A DNA stretch of 64,000 nt from Escallonia rubra (taxonomy: Eukaryota > Streptophyta > Magnoliopsida > Escalloniales > Escalloniaceae): assembly GCA_033065855.1 (NCBI GenBank), contig JAVXUO010003138.1, positions 1 through 64,000 on the forward strand, in the 5' to 3' direction. The stretch's first letter is position 1; every line of letters starts with the position of its first letter. Below the pieces are notes generated by a model, which was given only the letters and a program-made list of their open reading frames with translations, ran no database searches and was not told where the DNA came from. Shown piece after piece: positions 24,817 through 35,630 of this stretch. The position numbers were made by a program, and so were the translations under genes.

Positions 24817-24990
24817 CTTGTAGCAGTTTCATACTATGTAGGATACATTAACAAAGTTAATTTATTTTGGTACCTATTAGTTTAGAAGCATATGGTCTGT
24901 AAAGAGTGACCAGTGAGGCGATTTTTGTGCCTCCTCATCTTTTCTTATGAGAAGCTCTCCTTTTACCTTATCTTCTGTCTCCGTCATCAC

Positions 24991-25715
24991 CATAGTTATT
25001 AAAGGCGCAGGCGCACGTAAGGCGCAAAAGGTTCCTGGAGCCTAGGCGCAAGGTGCAAGCGCGCGCTTTTTCGAAGTGAGGCGCAAAATAAAATAATATA
25101 TATATATATATATATATATTAGTGCATTAAACTAATAAAATCACGTAAAAAAGTTCAGAACATGACAATTTAACAAATTTTGAACAGTAGAAAAAGTTTC
25201 AAATCCAATAAGTAGTAGTTAATCTTATGTAAAAATGACAACGTCATCTTCATCATTAGTGAGGGTTAAGGCAACAATGGTTTCCTCAAAAGCAAATCAT
25301 AGGCTCCAAGTCTAGTAGATGTTTCTCTTCAATTTTATCTTCTTTGTCTACAAGGTAAAGTGAAGGAGTAAATTTACTTAACAAAGAGTAATAATTGGAG
25401 GCAGGATGCTAGCACAATGAACAACAATACGAGAATTGATGGATTAGGGATTTAGATTTGTTTGTGGTTTAGATATTGATTTTATTATGTTATGAAACAA
25501 AGAATGAAATACAATGAACGGTTGAGATGATGCCACGACGCAAAAATAAAAAATTAGGATCTTTGGGCTTTTTTTTACGCCTCTACCACCGCCTTGCGCC
25601 TTGCACCTGGGCGCCTAGGCGCACAAGGCGCGCGCCTTTTTGAAGGGGCTGCGCCTAGGCCTAGGCGAGGCGCAGGGAGTGCGCCTTGCGCCTAGGTGCG
25701 CCTTTGATAACACTG
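24991..25715. mobile_element. hAT-type MITE 2 (725 bp) with 8-bp target duplication
   Basis: GTCATCAC occurs exactly on both sides (24983-24990 and 25716-25723). Ends: CATAGTTATTAAAGGCGC on the left and CAGTGTTATCAAAGGCGC read inward from the right; CAGTG-type starts and 8-bp duplications are hAT hallmarks. GC-rich sub-terminal arms (GGCGCAAGGCGC, CGCGCGC, CTAGGCG) enclose an AT-rich core with a (TA)n run at about 25096-25120. It is of the same family as the element 175 bp upstream. Confidence 0.8.
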
Positions 25716-25723
25716 GTCATCAC

Positions 25724-26802
25724 CTTCGGTTTTTTCGACGGGTGGTGACGTGGTAAAATTGACACTTGCTAGTTTAGGTTGTCCGTTGGGGATTTTGGTG
25801 GCTATGACGAGTTAGACTACCGTCGTTGTTGCGACAGACCACAATCGGTGACATGGAGTCATCCATGATTTTCAGCGCCGGTGATTGGTTGGAGTTTGAA
25901 GCTGGGTTTACCTGTTGGGGTCTTTGGGTGTTCCATGGTCGGGATGTAGTGGCCGAAGGTTGAGTGGGTACTTTGTTGTCAGGTCTGTCCTTCATTAGGT
26001 GTTAGTGGTCTTTAAATGAGGGTTATTTTTTTTGTCGGGATTAGGGGAGTAGAGGTACCATGGTTTTGAGAAGGATTGTTGAGTTTGGGTTAGGTTTTTC
26101 TTCTAGGGTTTATTTTCCCTCTTCCCCTAATTGACTCATCTTCCTCAATGCCATAAAAAGGTTTGTTGATTACAATTGGAGGTGGAGCAGTGCATGTCTT
26201 TTTGTGATTTTGTTGTTTTAGGTTGTTGCGGCCGATGTTGGGACGACTGAGGTTGCCGTAAGTGGTCGTTGGTGGCCTGTCTAAATATTGGGCTTTGCTC
26301 GGTTTGGCTACCGTGACGATGGAGATTCCGGCAAGGCTTTATCCACAATCAAGGTTTTTCCGTAGGTATCTGGTTAGGGTACACCGGGTCTAAACAACAG
26401 AGCGATAGCTGAAAAAGGTAGAAATTTCGGAGCCGGCATGGGTGCACGAGGATCAAGCCGAAGATGCAGCGTCGGCACAGGTGTCTGGTCTTCGGGTTGA
26501 CAGCTGGCAGTGTGTGTGGTGTTGTTTGTTTGTGATTGGATGTTTTATTTTGGTATTATCTTGTTTTTAGTTAGTATTTATTGTTGGTTTTTATCTTATA
26601 GTTAGCTGGTTATTGCATATCAATAAAAAAATTTATTGTAGATTTTATGTATTTTTTATGTTTGTTCTTCAATTTGTCACTATGGTTCTAGGCCTTTATT
26701 TTATTGTTATTCCTATTAGATGGAGATGTCATCCGTGAGTCTTTTATTTGTCTATCTGAACATGTTTGTAACTCCATTAATCTTGGTATATACTTCTGCT
26801 AT
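25724..26802. other. Decayed repeat DNA left of the large LTR
   Basis: No gene. The GT-rich tract to about 26640 has a few short minus-strand frames and ends near CAATAAAAAAATTTATTG, which could be the 3' end of an old LINE. I cannot place it in a family. Confidence 0.35.
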
Positions 26803-27002
26803 TTGATTGTTCACAACCTATCCGGACCGCACCCCAGGGCCCGCTAAAAGACCCCAGTGGCACGGCACGTCACCCGCACAACAGTCAAACATGCTCAACA
26901 TCATTGCTCGGTCAAAGCGCTCCGATGCTCAACATCGTTGCTCGGTCAAAGCGTTACGCGCCTTAAGCATTCAAACGGCGATCGAGAGTGCATTTCCCCC
27001 CC

Positions 27003-27192
27003 GAGGGGTCGGCCACCCCCCTAAGAAGGGGGTCGGCCACCCCCCTAAGAAGGGGGTCGGCCACCCACTTTGTAAGGGGGTCGGCCACCCCCCTAAGGAG
27101 GGGGTCGGCCACCCACTTTGTAAGGGGGTCGGCCACCCCCCTAAGGAGGGGGTCGGCCACCCCCCTAAGAAGGGGGTCGGCCAGCCCAAAGG
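27003..27192. repeat. GC-rich minisatellite, left part
   Basis: Eight units of about 23-24 bp on the theme GGGGTCGGCCACCCCCCTAA, alternating with a variant ending CCACCCACTTTGTAA. It runs directly into the left LTR of the nested element. Long proline/glycine reading frames across it on both strands are by-products of the repeat. Confidence 0.9.
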
Positions 27193-28690
27193 GGTCACGC
27201 CCCTACCCGGAGGCGGACCAAATTTGTCACGCCCCGACCCGGAGGCGGACCTACGCATACTATTTCAAAATATTCCTGCTTACCAAAAATATAATACCTA
27301 AATATCCCTGCTTACCAGAAATATAATACCCAAGCATTTAACAAGAACATAACCTCAAGAAGTAATCAGAGCTCTAAATGTATCCCAAATCAAAAGCATT
27401 TGTATTTATTCTCAAAATCTAATAATTGCAGCGGAAATCTAATAACAATAGTCACTTCCCAAACATTGGGGTACCAAAAGTCACTAAATCAAAAACTATT
27501 ACATGGTTCTTATTTCAAAGCTACTAAGAAAATTATCAATTAAAATTCACTCCAAACTTAAGCATAATGCTACTAACTCTTCTAAGCCGTCTCAGCTTAA
27601 CTACCTGAAATGGGGAGAGAAAGGGGGGTGAGCACAAAGCCCAGCAAAGATCACACGCACACACCCACGGAGTACAACGCATGTATCCAATAATATATAG
27701 CTGAGTCCAACAAAACATATGACAACAAAGTGCAAAGACGATTGAGAATCTCAGCACGACCAATAATCCCACTTCGGGACATTCCAATCCATCAAATATC
27801 AAATCAAAGTCAAAGTTAAAAGAACACATTCGAATAATTGAACTAATAATCGAATACGATACAATCACGTAATACGTGACTGTAAAGCACGTTAACCTAA
27901 GTACGTGAAGGTTCCAAGTTCAAAGTTTGCATACCGGTAGCAATTGTCATATCATGTCATGGCATCACGTTAACCTAAGCACGTGAAGGTTCTAATATTA
28001 GTTCAATTCAAAGAGGTCCAATGGACATCAAAGTATCTCAAACAAGTATTAGCGACAAAGAATCAAAACTTTGAATTTCAGAAACGATATCTTAACGACT
28101 TCAAAATATATTCAATATTAGACTTAAATCGAAGAGGACAAAAATCAGAGTTCAACAGAAATTGAATCGTTTCAATCCGAGTTGATTTGTGGTAGTTATG
28201 AGTAAATAAAAGAAGAAAACGTCAAAGAACAACAACACGTCCGACAATTTACTTTGTACGTAATCCAAGGAATTGCGTAGCTAACCACCAATCGCAACTG
28301 AAATTTCAACCCAAACAATTACTACAAAATATGACACTTTTATCGATGAAGAGAAGTAGATGTATGTATGAAACCCTTACCTCAAATTTATATAATAGTC
28401 TTCACCAAATTGCGATCGCTTCCGAAAACCTCAAAACCAATTGTGCACAGAAGATTGCAATCCTCCAAAACCCTAGTTTTCTCTTTCTTTTCCTCTCTCT
28501 AAAAGATCAGACTTAATTTAACGATAAAACACAAACTAACTAGTCTTTTTATTTCTCTAAACTTGGTAAATTACTCTATAGGCCCCTAAAGTTATGTTAC
28601 TTATTCAAAAGGAATTCTAAAATATTATTAAAACTTCAAAAGTAGCCCAAGAATTAAAATAATTAATTATATATTATTTGGGGTCTTACA
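27193..28690 (-). repeat. Left-hand LTR (3' LTR in element orientation)
   Basis: In element orientation it begins TGTAAGACCCC at 28690 and ends at a GGTCACG/TGTCACG-type terminus near 27193, inside the minisatellite. Near that end the block CACGCCCCGACCCGGAGGCG is repeated. Confidence 0.8.
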
Positions 28691-28914
28691 TTCTCCCCTC
28701 CTTATAAAAATTTCGTCCTCGAAATTTATGCACCTCAGACACCGAATATGGATGCACAATCACATCTACAGACTCTCAGAGTTTCCACTACCTAAAGGTT
28801 CTAACTGAGTACCAAAGCTTACGAGCAAATATATAGAGACTATGAAAATAAGGAACAAGCATCACTTAAAGCATAAGCTCTAGCTGAACTACGTAAAATT
28901 TACCTGTCACTACA

Positions 28915-29922
28915 TCATGGAGATATAGTGGCATCCTTCTCTGTCAAGGCATAAGCTCGAGCCCGAGTTGTTCCAGCTTGATTATTTCCTGGCAGCTGAT
29001 TCTGCATCCCCTTACCCTGACTAAATTGTGGCCTAAGCGGCTGAGGGCAATCTCGAATCCTATGTCCTTGCTGCTGGCAGTTAAAACATGCGCCGCTCTG
29101 CCAATAACACACACCTCTATGGTTCTTCCCACAAGTTTTGCAAGCTTCGACAGGCTCCTGGGTATTTTTAAATGGTTCCTTAGTAGCTAAGTTGTTGTTC
29201 TTACTCTTGGGCTGAACCACATCATTGCCCCTTGAGCTATTATCTTCTCTTCCTCTCTTCTGTCTCTGCTCCTTGTAGTACTTACGTCCCGCTTCGACAT
29301 CTTTCTCCACTCTCTGAGCCTTGTCCAAGACTTGACCATATGTTTCTAAAGTTACAGCGGTTAAGAACTTCCTGATGCCGTACCTTAGTCCATTCTTAAA
29401 ACGTGTTGCACGTCTCTCCTCAGTATCTATCACATGTGTCGCAAACCTCGACAATCTAGCAAATCTAGCCTCGTAGTCTTTCACAGTTTCATCATCTCCT
29501 TGCTCTAGCTTTAAGAACTCTTCCACCATATCATCCTTCACATTTCTAGGGAAGTATTTGGTAAGAAATATTTCCTAGAAACGTGTCCAAGTCAAAGCAT
29601 GTTCCTCCTCAACACTCAAAGTTCTCTCGACCATTTTCCACCATTGGTCAGCCTCATTTTCTAACTGGTATATGGCTAAGTCCACTTTTTGACGATCGGT
29701 GATGTTTAAGAGCTTAAATCTCTTCTCTAACTTGCTCAGCCAGGCCTCCGCATCCTCTGGCTTATCCGCCTTAACAAACGTAGGACAGTTCAAACGGTTG
29801 AATGCCTTGATGGTATCTGCAGTCAAAGGAGTAGGAAGGGCTTCTGCTTCCACGTTGACCCCAGTGACATCATTACCCCTACGACCACCTCTAGTACCCC
29901 CTCTAGCTGCACGCGGCGACAT
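28915..29922 (-). mobile_element. gag region of the nested Ty3/gypsy element (fossil)
   Basis: Encodes a Gly/Arg-rich start, a plant gypsy capsid-like core with AEAWLSKLEKRF and ENEADQWWKM words, the DYEARFARLSRFA block typical of retrotransposon gag, and a zinc knuckle CFNCQQQGHRIRDC. A CKTCGKNHRGVC motif precedes the knuckle. No pol follows. The region is treated as a broken fossil. Confidence 0.85.
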
Positions 29923-30090
29923 AGCTCCTGAGATAGCGACAAACTTATAAGATCACAACTTATTGTGTAAACGCTTCAAATAGAAGTACTACTAAAATTA
30001 GACTACTTAGAACTATAACTCAAACATCATAAAGATCATCCCAAATCATTGAAAGCTTAGGTCTAAGAGTCTACAGAATCTTAAACCTAT

Positions 30091-30102
30091 GCTCTGATAC
30101 CA
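30091..30102 (-). other. Primer binding site of the nested element
   Basis: On the minus strand this reads TGGTATCAGAGC, the initiator-methionine tRNA complement used by many plant LTR retrotransposons. It lies four bases inside the LTR. Confidence 0.85.
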
Positions 30103-30106
30103 AATC

Positions 30107-31526
30107 TGTCACGCCCCGACCCGGAGGCGGACCAAATTTGTCACGCCCCGACCCGGAGGCGGACCTACGCATACTATTTCAAAATATTCCTGCTTACCAA
30201 AAATATAATACCTAAATATCCCTGCTTACCAGAAATATAATACCCAAGCATTTAACAAGAACATAACCTCAAGAAGTAATCAGAGCTCTAAATGTATCCC
30301 AAATCAAAAGCATTTGTATTTATTCTCAAAATCTAATAATTGCAGCGGAAATCTAATAACAATAGTCACTTCCCAAACATTGGGGTACCAAAAGTCACTA
30401 AATCAAAAACTATTACATGGTTCTTATTTCAAAGCTACTAAGAAAATTATCAATTAAAATTCACTCCAAACTTAAGCATAATGCTACTAACTCTTCTAAG
30501 CCGTCTCAGCTTAACTACCTGAAATGGGGAGAGAAAGGGGGGTGAGCACAAAGCCCAGCAAAGATCACACGCACACACCCACGGAGTACAACGCATGTAT
30601 CCAATAATATATAGCTGAGTCCAACAAAACATATGACAACAAAGTGCAAAGACGATTGAGAATCTCAGCACGACCAATAATCCCACTTCGGGACATTCCA
30701 ATCCATCAAATATCAAATCAAAGTCAAAGTTAAAAGAACACATTCGAATAATTGAACTAATAATCGAATACGATACAATCACGTAATACGTGACTGTAAA
30801 GCACGTTAACCTAAGTACGTGAAGGTTCCAAGTTCAAAGTTTGCATACCGGTAGCAATTGTCATATCATGTCATGGCATCACGTTAACCTAAGCACGTGA
30901 AGGTTCTAATATTAGTTCAATTCAAAGAGGTCCAATGGACATCAAAGTATCTCAAACAAGTATTAGCGACAAAGAATCAAAACTTTGAATTTCAGAAACG
31001 ATATCTTAACGACTTCAAAATATATTCAATATTAGACTTAAATCGAAGAGGACAAAAATCAGAGTTCAACAGAAATTGAATCGTTTCAATCCGAGTTGAT
31101 TTGTGGTAGTTATGAGTAAATAAAAGAAGAAAACGTCAAAGAACAACAACACGTCCGACAATTTACTTTGTACGTAATCCAAGGAATTGCGTAGCTAACC
31201 ACCAATCGCAACTGAAATTTCAACCCAAACAATTACTACAAAATATGACACTTTTATCGATGAAGAGAAGTAGATGTATGTATGAAACCCTTACCTCAAA
31301 TTTATATAATAGTCTTCACCAAATTGCGATCGCTTCCGAAAACCTCAAAACCAATTGTGCACAGAAGATTGCAATCCTCCAAAACCCTAGTTTTCTCTTT
31401 CTTTTCCTCTCTCTAAAAGATCAGACTTAATTTAACGATAAAACACAAACTAACTAGTCTTTTTATTTCTCTAAACTTGGTAAATTACTCTATAGGCCCC
31501 TAAAGTTATGTTACTTATTCAAAAGG
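30107..31526 (-). repeat. Right-hand LTR (5' LTR in element orientation)
   Basis: Matches 27193-28612 at a constant 2,914-bp offset with no difference that I could find in the stretches compared. Its outer edge runs straight into minisatellite DNA at about 31526, so the two LTRs differ in length. Confidence 0.85.
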
Positions 31527-31735
31527 GGGTCGGCCACCCCCCTAAGAAGGGGGTCGGCCACCCACGTTGTAGGGGGGTCGGCCACCCCCCTAAGAAGGGG
31601 GTCGGCCACCCACTTTGTAAGGGGGTCGGCCACCCCCCTAAGGAGGGGGTCGGCCACCCCCCTAAGAAGGGGGTCGGCCAGCCCAAAGGGGTCGGCCACC
31701 CAAGGGGGTCGGCCACCCCAAGGGGGTCGGCCTCC
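31527..31735. repeat. GC-rich minisatellite, right part
   Basis: The same GGGGTCGGCCACCCCCCTAA units as at 27003-27192, with the same CACTTTGTAA and AAGGAG variants in a similar order, ending in shorter GGGGTCGGCCACCCAA units. The nested element therefore sits inside one array, or between two duplicated parts of it. Confidence 0.88.
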
Positions 31736-31845
31736 ATTGCCCTGCGAAGGGGGGAACTTGCCGAGTAGCTCTGACTTCTCGCTCCGAACAACACGCACCC
31801 GCTATCTTCAGTAGCGCGACGCTCTGTCGCCGACTCAATCAAAGT

Positions 31846-32345
31846 GACGGGGCTCCGGCCCTCGCAGCGGGACGGGCTCGCAACCATGAAGCCCTCGCCG
31901 GCTCAATCAAACCGACGGGCTCCGGCCCTCGCAAGCACAATCAACTGGGGGGTCCGGCCCTCGCCGGCTCAGTCAAACCGACGGGGCTCCGGCCCTCGCA
32001 GCGGGACGGGCTCGCAACCATGAAGCCCTCGTCGGCTCAATCAACTGACGGCCTCCGGCCTTTGCAGGCACAATCAACCGGAGGCTCCGGCCTTCGCTGG
32101 CACAATCAACCGACGGGCTCCGGCCCTCGCAGGCACAATCAACCGGGGGCTCCGGCCCTCGCCAACACAATCAACCGACGGGCTCCGGCCACCGCGGGAA
32201 CACTCAACCGGGGGCTCCGGCCCTCGCCAGCATAATCAACCAACGGGCTCCGACCCTCGCGGGCACAATCAATCGGAGGCTCCGGCCTTCGCAACAAGGA
32301 TGGGCTTACAACCCTAAGGCCATCGCCAGCACGATCACCCGACGG
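31846..32345. repeat. Second GC-rich minisatellite (about 32-bp unit)
   Basis: About a dozen units on the theme CGACGGGCTCCGGCCCTCGC followed by AGGCACAATCAAC. Two or three longer units carry an extra GGGACGGGCTCGCAACCATG block. It differs in sequence and period from the GGTCGGCC array and lies in the same solo LTR. Confidence 0.85.
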
Positions 32346-32789
32346 ACTCACGGGGAGCTTCGCTCGTAGTGCTCCGGCACGAGGACCCCTCGCCACGGAC
32401 CCTAAGCATTGCATGTGCGCTCATGTTATCATTGATCATCGACACCACCAGGGCAATGAACCGTGAGTCACTCCGGGACGGGAGCAGGTCCTCGGAGGGC
32501 ATCGTGGCCGGCACGCCTGGCAGTTGGCTGCAGGGGCAACCCTCACTGCTGCCAGGATCTCGGCGCGTCTCTTGACGCATCTAGTGGGATTCAGTAAGGG
32601 CTTGGACTGGAGGCTGGGGCAACGGGCTACTCTGACCATGCTATCGCTGTGTGGTCAGTCTTCTCAGACAGGCAGAGGGACGCTGCAAGGGCAGGACGAC
32701 ACGAACTCGGGGACCGGCAATCCGACGGACAATCAATACTGTGGGACCCCCTGACACGTGTCGGCTGATGACACGCGCATATTTGGGCC

Positions 32790-32797
32790 TATATATA
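32790..32797 (+). promoter_or_regulatory. TATA box of the solo LTR
   Basis: TATATATA within GGGCCTATATATAGTGG, followed by a pyrimidine-rich stretch (TTTCACTTTCTCTCTC) that looks like a transcribed leader. It is preceded by a CACGTGTCGG E-box/ABRE-like word at about 32756. This sets the LTR orientation as plus. Confidence 0.55.
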
Positions 32798-33284
32798 GTG
32801 GATTCTGGAGCTTATTCAAGGACGACTCCCTCATTTCCACATTTCACTTTCTCTCTCTAAAACTCATTCTCTCTGGAGTTCTAGCAAGAGAAACACATTT
32901 GGACCCCTGACATTGGACTCTTGACGCTGCACGCCCGCTACGAACTGTCGACCGCTGGCTCTGTTCGTCGTCACCCTGCCTGCGCGGCGCTGCCAGCCCT
33001 CACGATCTGTCTGGGGAGCCTTGCTCTCAGCCCTTACTCCATCCTTGCTGTCTCCCACTTTGTCTACTTAGAAGCCAACGCAGACTGCATCATTTGTGGC
33101 ACCTCACGTGGCATGCGAACCATCTTTCATCGGCAACATTGATTAAAAAAAAATTGGTACCTTTGCTCCTTTCGATGTAAATCTAGAGGTGTTTCCTAGT
33201 AGTGCCAAGAAAGGGCACAAATGAGCCATGATGATATTCTTGGAGAAGTTACAGGGTAAAGTATAAACTTGGGCTCTGTTTGAA

Positions 33285-33690
33285 AACATTTTCGTTTTCA
33301 TTTTTTCTCCAGTTTTGTAAACTGGAGAGAAAAAACGCGTTTGGCACACAGTTTTTTTTTTCAGTTTTGAAAATCAAATTTTAAAACAGAGCTGTTTTTG
33401 AAAACTCCCATTTAGGAGTTTTGGGTTTCAGTTTTGATACCAACACCACCCTCCCACCGCCACAGCTATCGCCTGCCGCCGGCCACTGGCAGCCACCGCC
33501 GGTAGGCCACAGTTGGGGACCGCCACGCCCCACCACCGCCACCGCAAAGCACCACCAAAGAAAAAACTCAAAATAAAAACTAGGTAATCAAACACCTATT
33601 TGATTTTATAAAAAAACTAAAAAAAAAAAAAAAAATCAAAAGTGGAAGTGATTTTAAATACTACCTTGGTTTTTGACTTATGATTCACGA
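33285..33690. repeat. Possible MITE with GGGCTCTGTTTGAAAAC start
   Basis: GGGCTCTGTTTGAAAAC and GCGTTTGGCACACAG on the left, and AATCAAACACCTATTTGATT on the right, are the kind of words found at plant MITE ends. The GC-rich core has CCACCGCCAC repeats. I could not align a true inverted repeat or a target duplication. Confidence 0.3.
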
Positions 33691-34180
33691 ATATCAAGGT
33701 GTCGTAGTTGGTGTTTTCCAAAAAAAGATAACTCCTAACTTGTCCCTTAACTCCATTGAGAAAGTTCTTAAAATTTTCTTGATACCTCTTTTGTATAACG
33801 AAATGGAAAGATCAAAAGAGGCAAAATGATGAAAAAAAGTTTTCAATATATTTTTTACGGGCGTCTTTCCTCGAGAGTTGTCTCTTTCGTCGAGTAACAT
33901 GAAGATGCTTGAAAAGACATATTAATTGAAATCAAGGAAGTAAATGTTTGAGGTTATTTAGATTCTGTTATCGGGGTGTAACTATGGTTAGACAACCCGT
34001 GCCAGCTCAAAGTCCACAAAATTATGGACATATTTTTATATAGACTGTGGTGGACGTGGGCTTAAGTTTTGATCCCTAATGATTGTGGTCTGACCATGCC
34101 AAAGACTTTTGAAAACCCGCCCAGCCCGTGAAAAATCCAATATGTCCAATTTTTGTCTTATTTTATGTGTATAAAGTATG

Positions 34181-35625
34181 TGTTAGCCCTATGGTTGGAT
34201 AACCTAGGCTTACATCTTGTTTTGATGATAACTACACATTGATTATGTTCTAATGTGTGCTTTGAGTGTATTCTTAGTAGGTATATACATGCACACTCAT
34301 GAAGACACATTTGAGAAGTTGGATAGATGGATTAAAGCCAAAGAAGCTTAAAGTTATAGTGGACATGCTATAGAAGCTTCATCAAGTCCAATGTCGAAAA
34401 GCAACAAAGAATGTATCGGCTAAGTTACTATTGATTATAATTGATCTTTCCTATTATGTAACTAGTCTTGGTTTGATGCTTGGATTGATGACTATGAACT
34501 AGAAAGACCTTAGGACACCTTGTGCATTGCATGTGAGTTCATAACCATTCACACAAGTGCGGTTCTTGAAAATGAGTGAACTTTGGAGCTTACTCAGTTT
34601 TTCTCAAAAAAAAAATTTGGTTCTAATATTTTCATATATTGATAAAACTTTTTATTAGCTTTCCAACGCAAAAAATGGCACCTCAATCCAATTTTTCTAG
34701 AGAAAGTTATGCCCAAAATAGGAAAGGAGGTTCCGTGAGGCAGCTGATTGGCAGTAGGGTAATACAGTCGACTGTATTTGAATCTAGTCGACTGCATTCC
34801 AATGCAGTCGACTGCATTGGTCAAAATTCAGTTCCAACGGCTATTTTTGAGGACAAAACTCCAACGGCTATTTTCGAGGACAAAACTCCAACGGCTATTT
34901 TTGAGGGAATACAGTCGACTGCATTGGATTACAGTTGACTGCAATGGCAGTTTTGCCTATATTATGCCTGTAACGACTATATTTCATTTGCTCTCTATAT
35001 AATTGATTTGGGGCTTCATCATACACCATGGAAACCACATTCTAAGCCTCCATTCATTAGAGAAACATCAAAGCTCATAGATTAAACTTTTCTCTCTTCT
35101 TCTTCATGATTTTACATCATTAAAGAGAACATCTTTGTGAGCAATTCTTTGATTGAGAGTGAGCATCCTTCAAGTCATCAATTCTCTCATCTCTCTATTG
35201 CACTAGAGCTTCATTTGTACTCATTTCCTTTCAAGAGGCTTTCTTTATACACATTTGATCTTTGTAAAAGGATTGTGATCAAGGCTTGTGTTTGTCAAGT
35301 CTTGGGTGGGCTTTGTGGATTCAAGGCTTGTGCTTGGTGTGGGGATATCACCAAGTGTTGTAAGGGTTTTGATCTTGACCCGGAAGAAGATTATTGCTAG
35401 TGGATTCTAGTGCTCTTGCAAGGGACTTCCTTGAAGAGGTGGATGTAGGCTTGATGGTATATCAAGCCGAATCATTGAAATCTCCTTGTCAAGTATCTCT
35501 AAACCCTTCTCTCTTTTCATTATCGTTTTACATTTGTGTTGAGATTGAGGTTAGTTGTTTGTTAATTTTTAAAGTAGTCTTAAAACCCTGTTCACCCCCC
35601 CTCTAGGGTTATTTTATTGGTTTCA
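34181..35625 (+). mobile_element. Solo LTR (1.4 kb), probably Ty1/copia (SIRE/Maximus-like)
   Basis: Starts TGTTAGCCC and ends GGTTTCA, with the 5-mer GTATG on each side (34176-34180 and 35626-35630). Copia-like features are the TTTTGATGATAACTACACATT block near the start and TTCACCCCCCCTCTAGGG near the end. A TATA-like CTATATAAT lies at about 34995. Inside, 34755-34945 has five CAGTCGACTG-type palindromes (one as CAGTTGACTG) and three copies of a 27-bp CCAACGGCTATTTT unit. No internal region or partner LTR is present: a fossil. Confidence 0.68.
34755..34945. repeat. CAGTCGACTG palindromes and CCAACGGCTATTTT tandem units inside the solo LTR
   Basis: CAGTCGACTG followed by (C/T)AT(T/C)... recurs about five times, and three tandem units of CCAACGGCTATTTT(T/C)GAGGA are placed between them. 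This gives an internally symmetrical cluster about 150 bp upstream of the TATA box. Confidence 0.8.
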
Positions 35626-35630
35626 GTATG

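Larger units (their letters stand above)
27193..31526 (-). mobile_element. Young Ty3/gypsy LTR element, gag only, nested in the solo LTR
   Basis: The element is read on the minus strand. LTRs lie at 27193-28690 and 30107-31526. A primer site at 30091-30102 (TGGTATCAGAGC on the minus strand, initiator-Met type) follows the right-hand LTR by four bases, and a purine tract at about 28691-28705 precedes the left-hand LTR, which starts TGTAAGACCCC. Only gag-like coding is present (28915-29922); I see no protease, reverse transcriptase, RNase H or integrase. The LTRs looked identical at a constant 2,914-bp offset wherever I compared them, so the insertion is very recent. It is incomplete and its coding region appears broken about once. 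Non-autonomous, LARD-like. Confidence 0.82.
26808..33138 (+). mobile_element. Large solo LTR (about 2.0 kb) interrupted by a nested Ty3/gypsy element
   Basis: The block starts TGTTCACAAC at 26808 and ends CGGCAACA at 33138, giving the TG...CA and TGTT...AACA inverted termini of an LTR. The 5-mer TTGAT lies immediately outside both ends (26803-26807 and 33139-33143), as expected for a target duplication. Removing the nested element (27193-31526) leaves about 2.0 kb: a leader with a 36-bp direct repeat (GCTCAACATC-TTGCTCGGTC), GC-rich minisatellites, a TATA box at 32790-32797 and a pyrimidine-rich stretch (CTTTCTCTCTCT). No internal region or second LTR is seen, so it is most simply a solo LTR, a fossil of an unassigned LTR family older than the element inside it. 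Confidence 0.62.

Noticed and set aside
27003-27192. CRISPR-like array
   Set aside because: Units are contiguous with no unique spacers, and the window is plant nuclear DNA.
26988-27326. Repetitive Gly/Pro reading frames over the GGTCGGCC arrays (also 31508-31887)
   Set aside because: They occur in several frames on both strands and follow from the minisatellite; there is no start context, splice signal or family.
32020-32754. GC-rich frames as possible genes
   Set aside because: They are shadows of the second minisatellite and the LTR, and they break into different frames.
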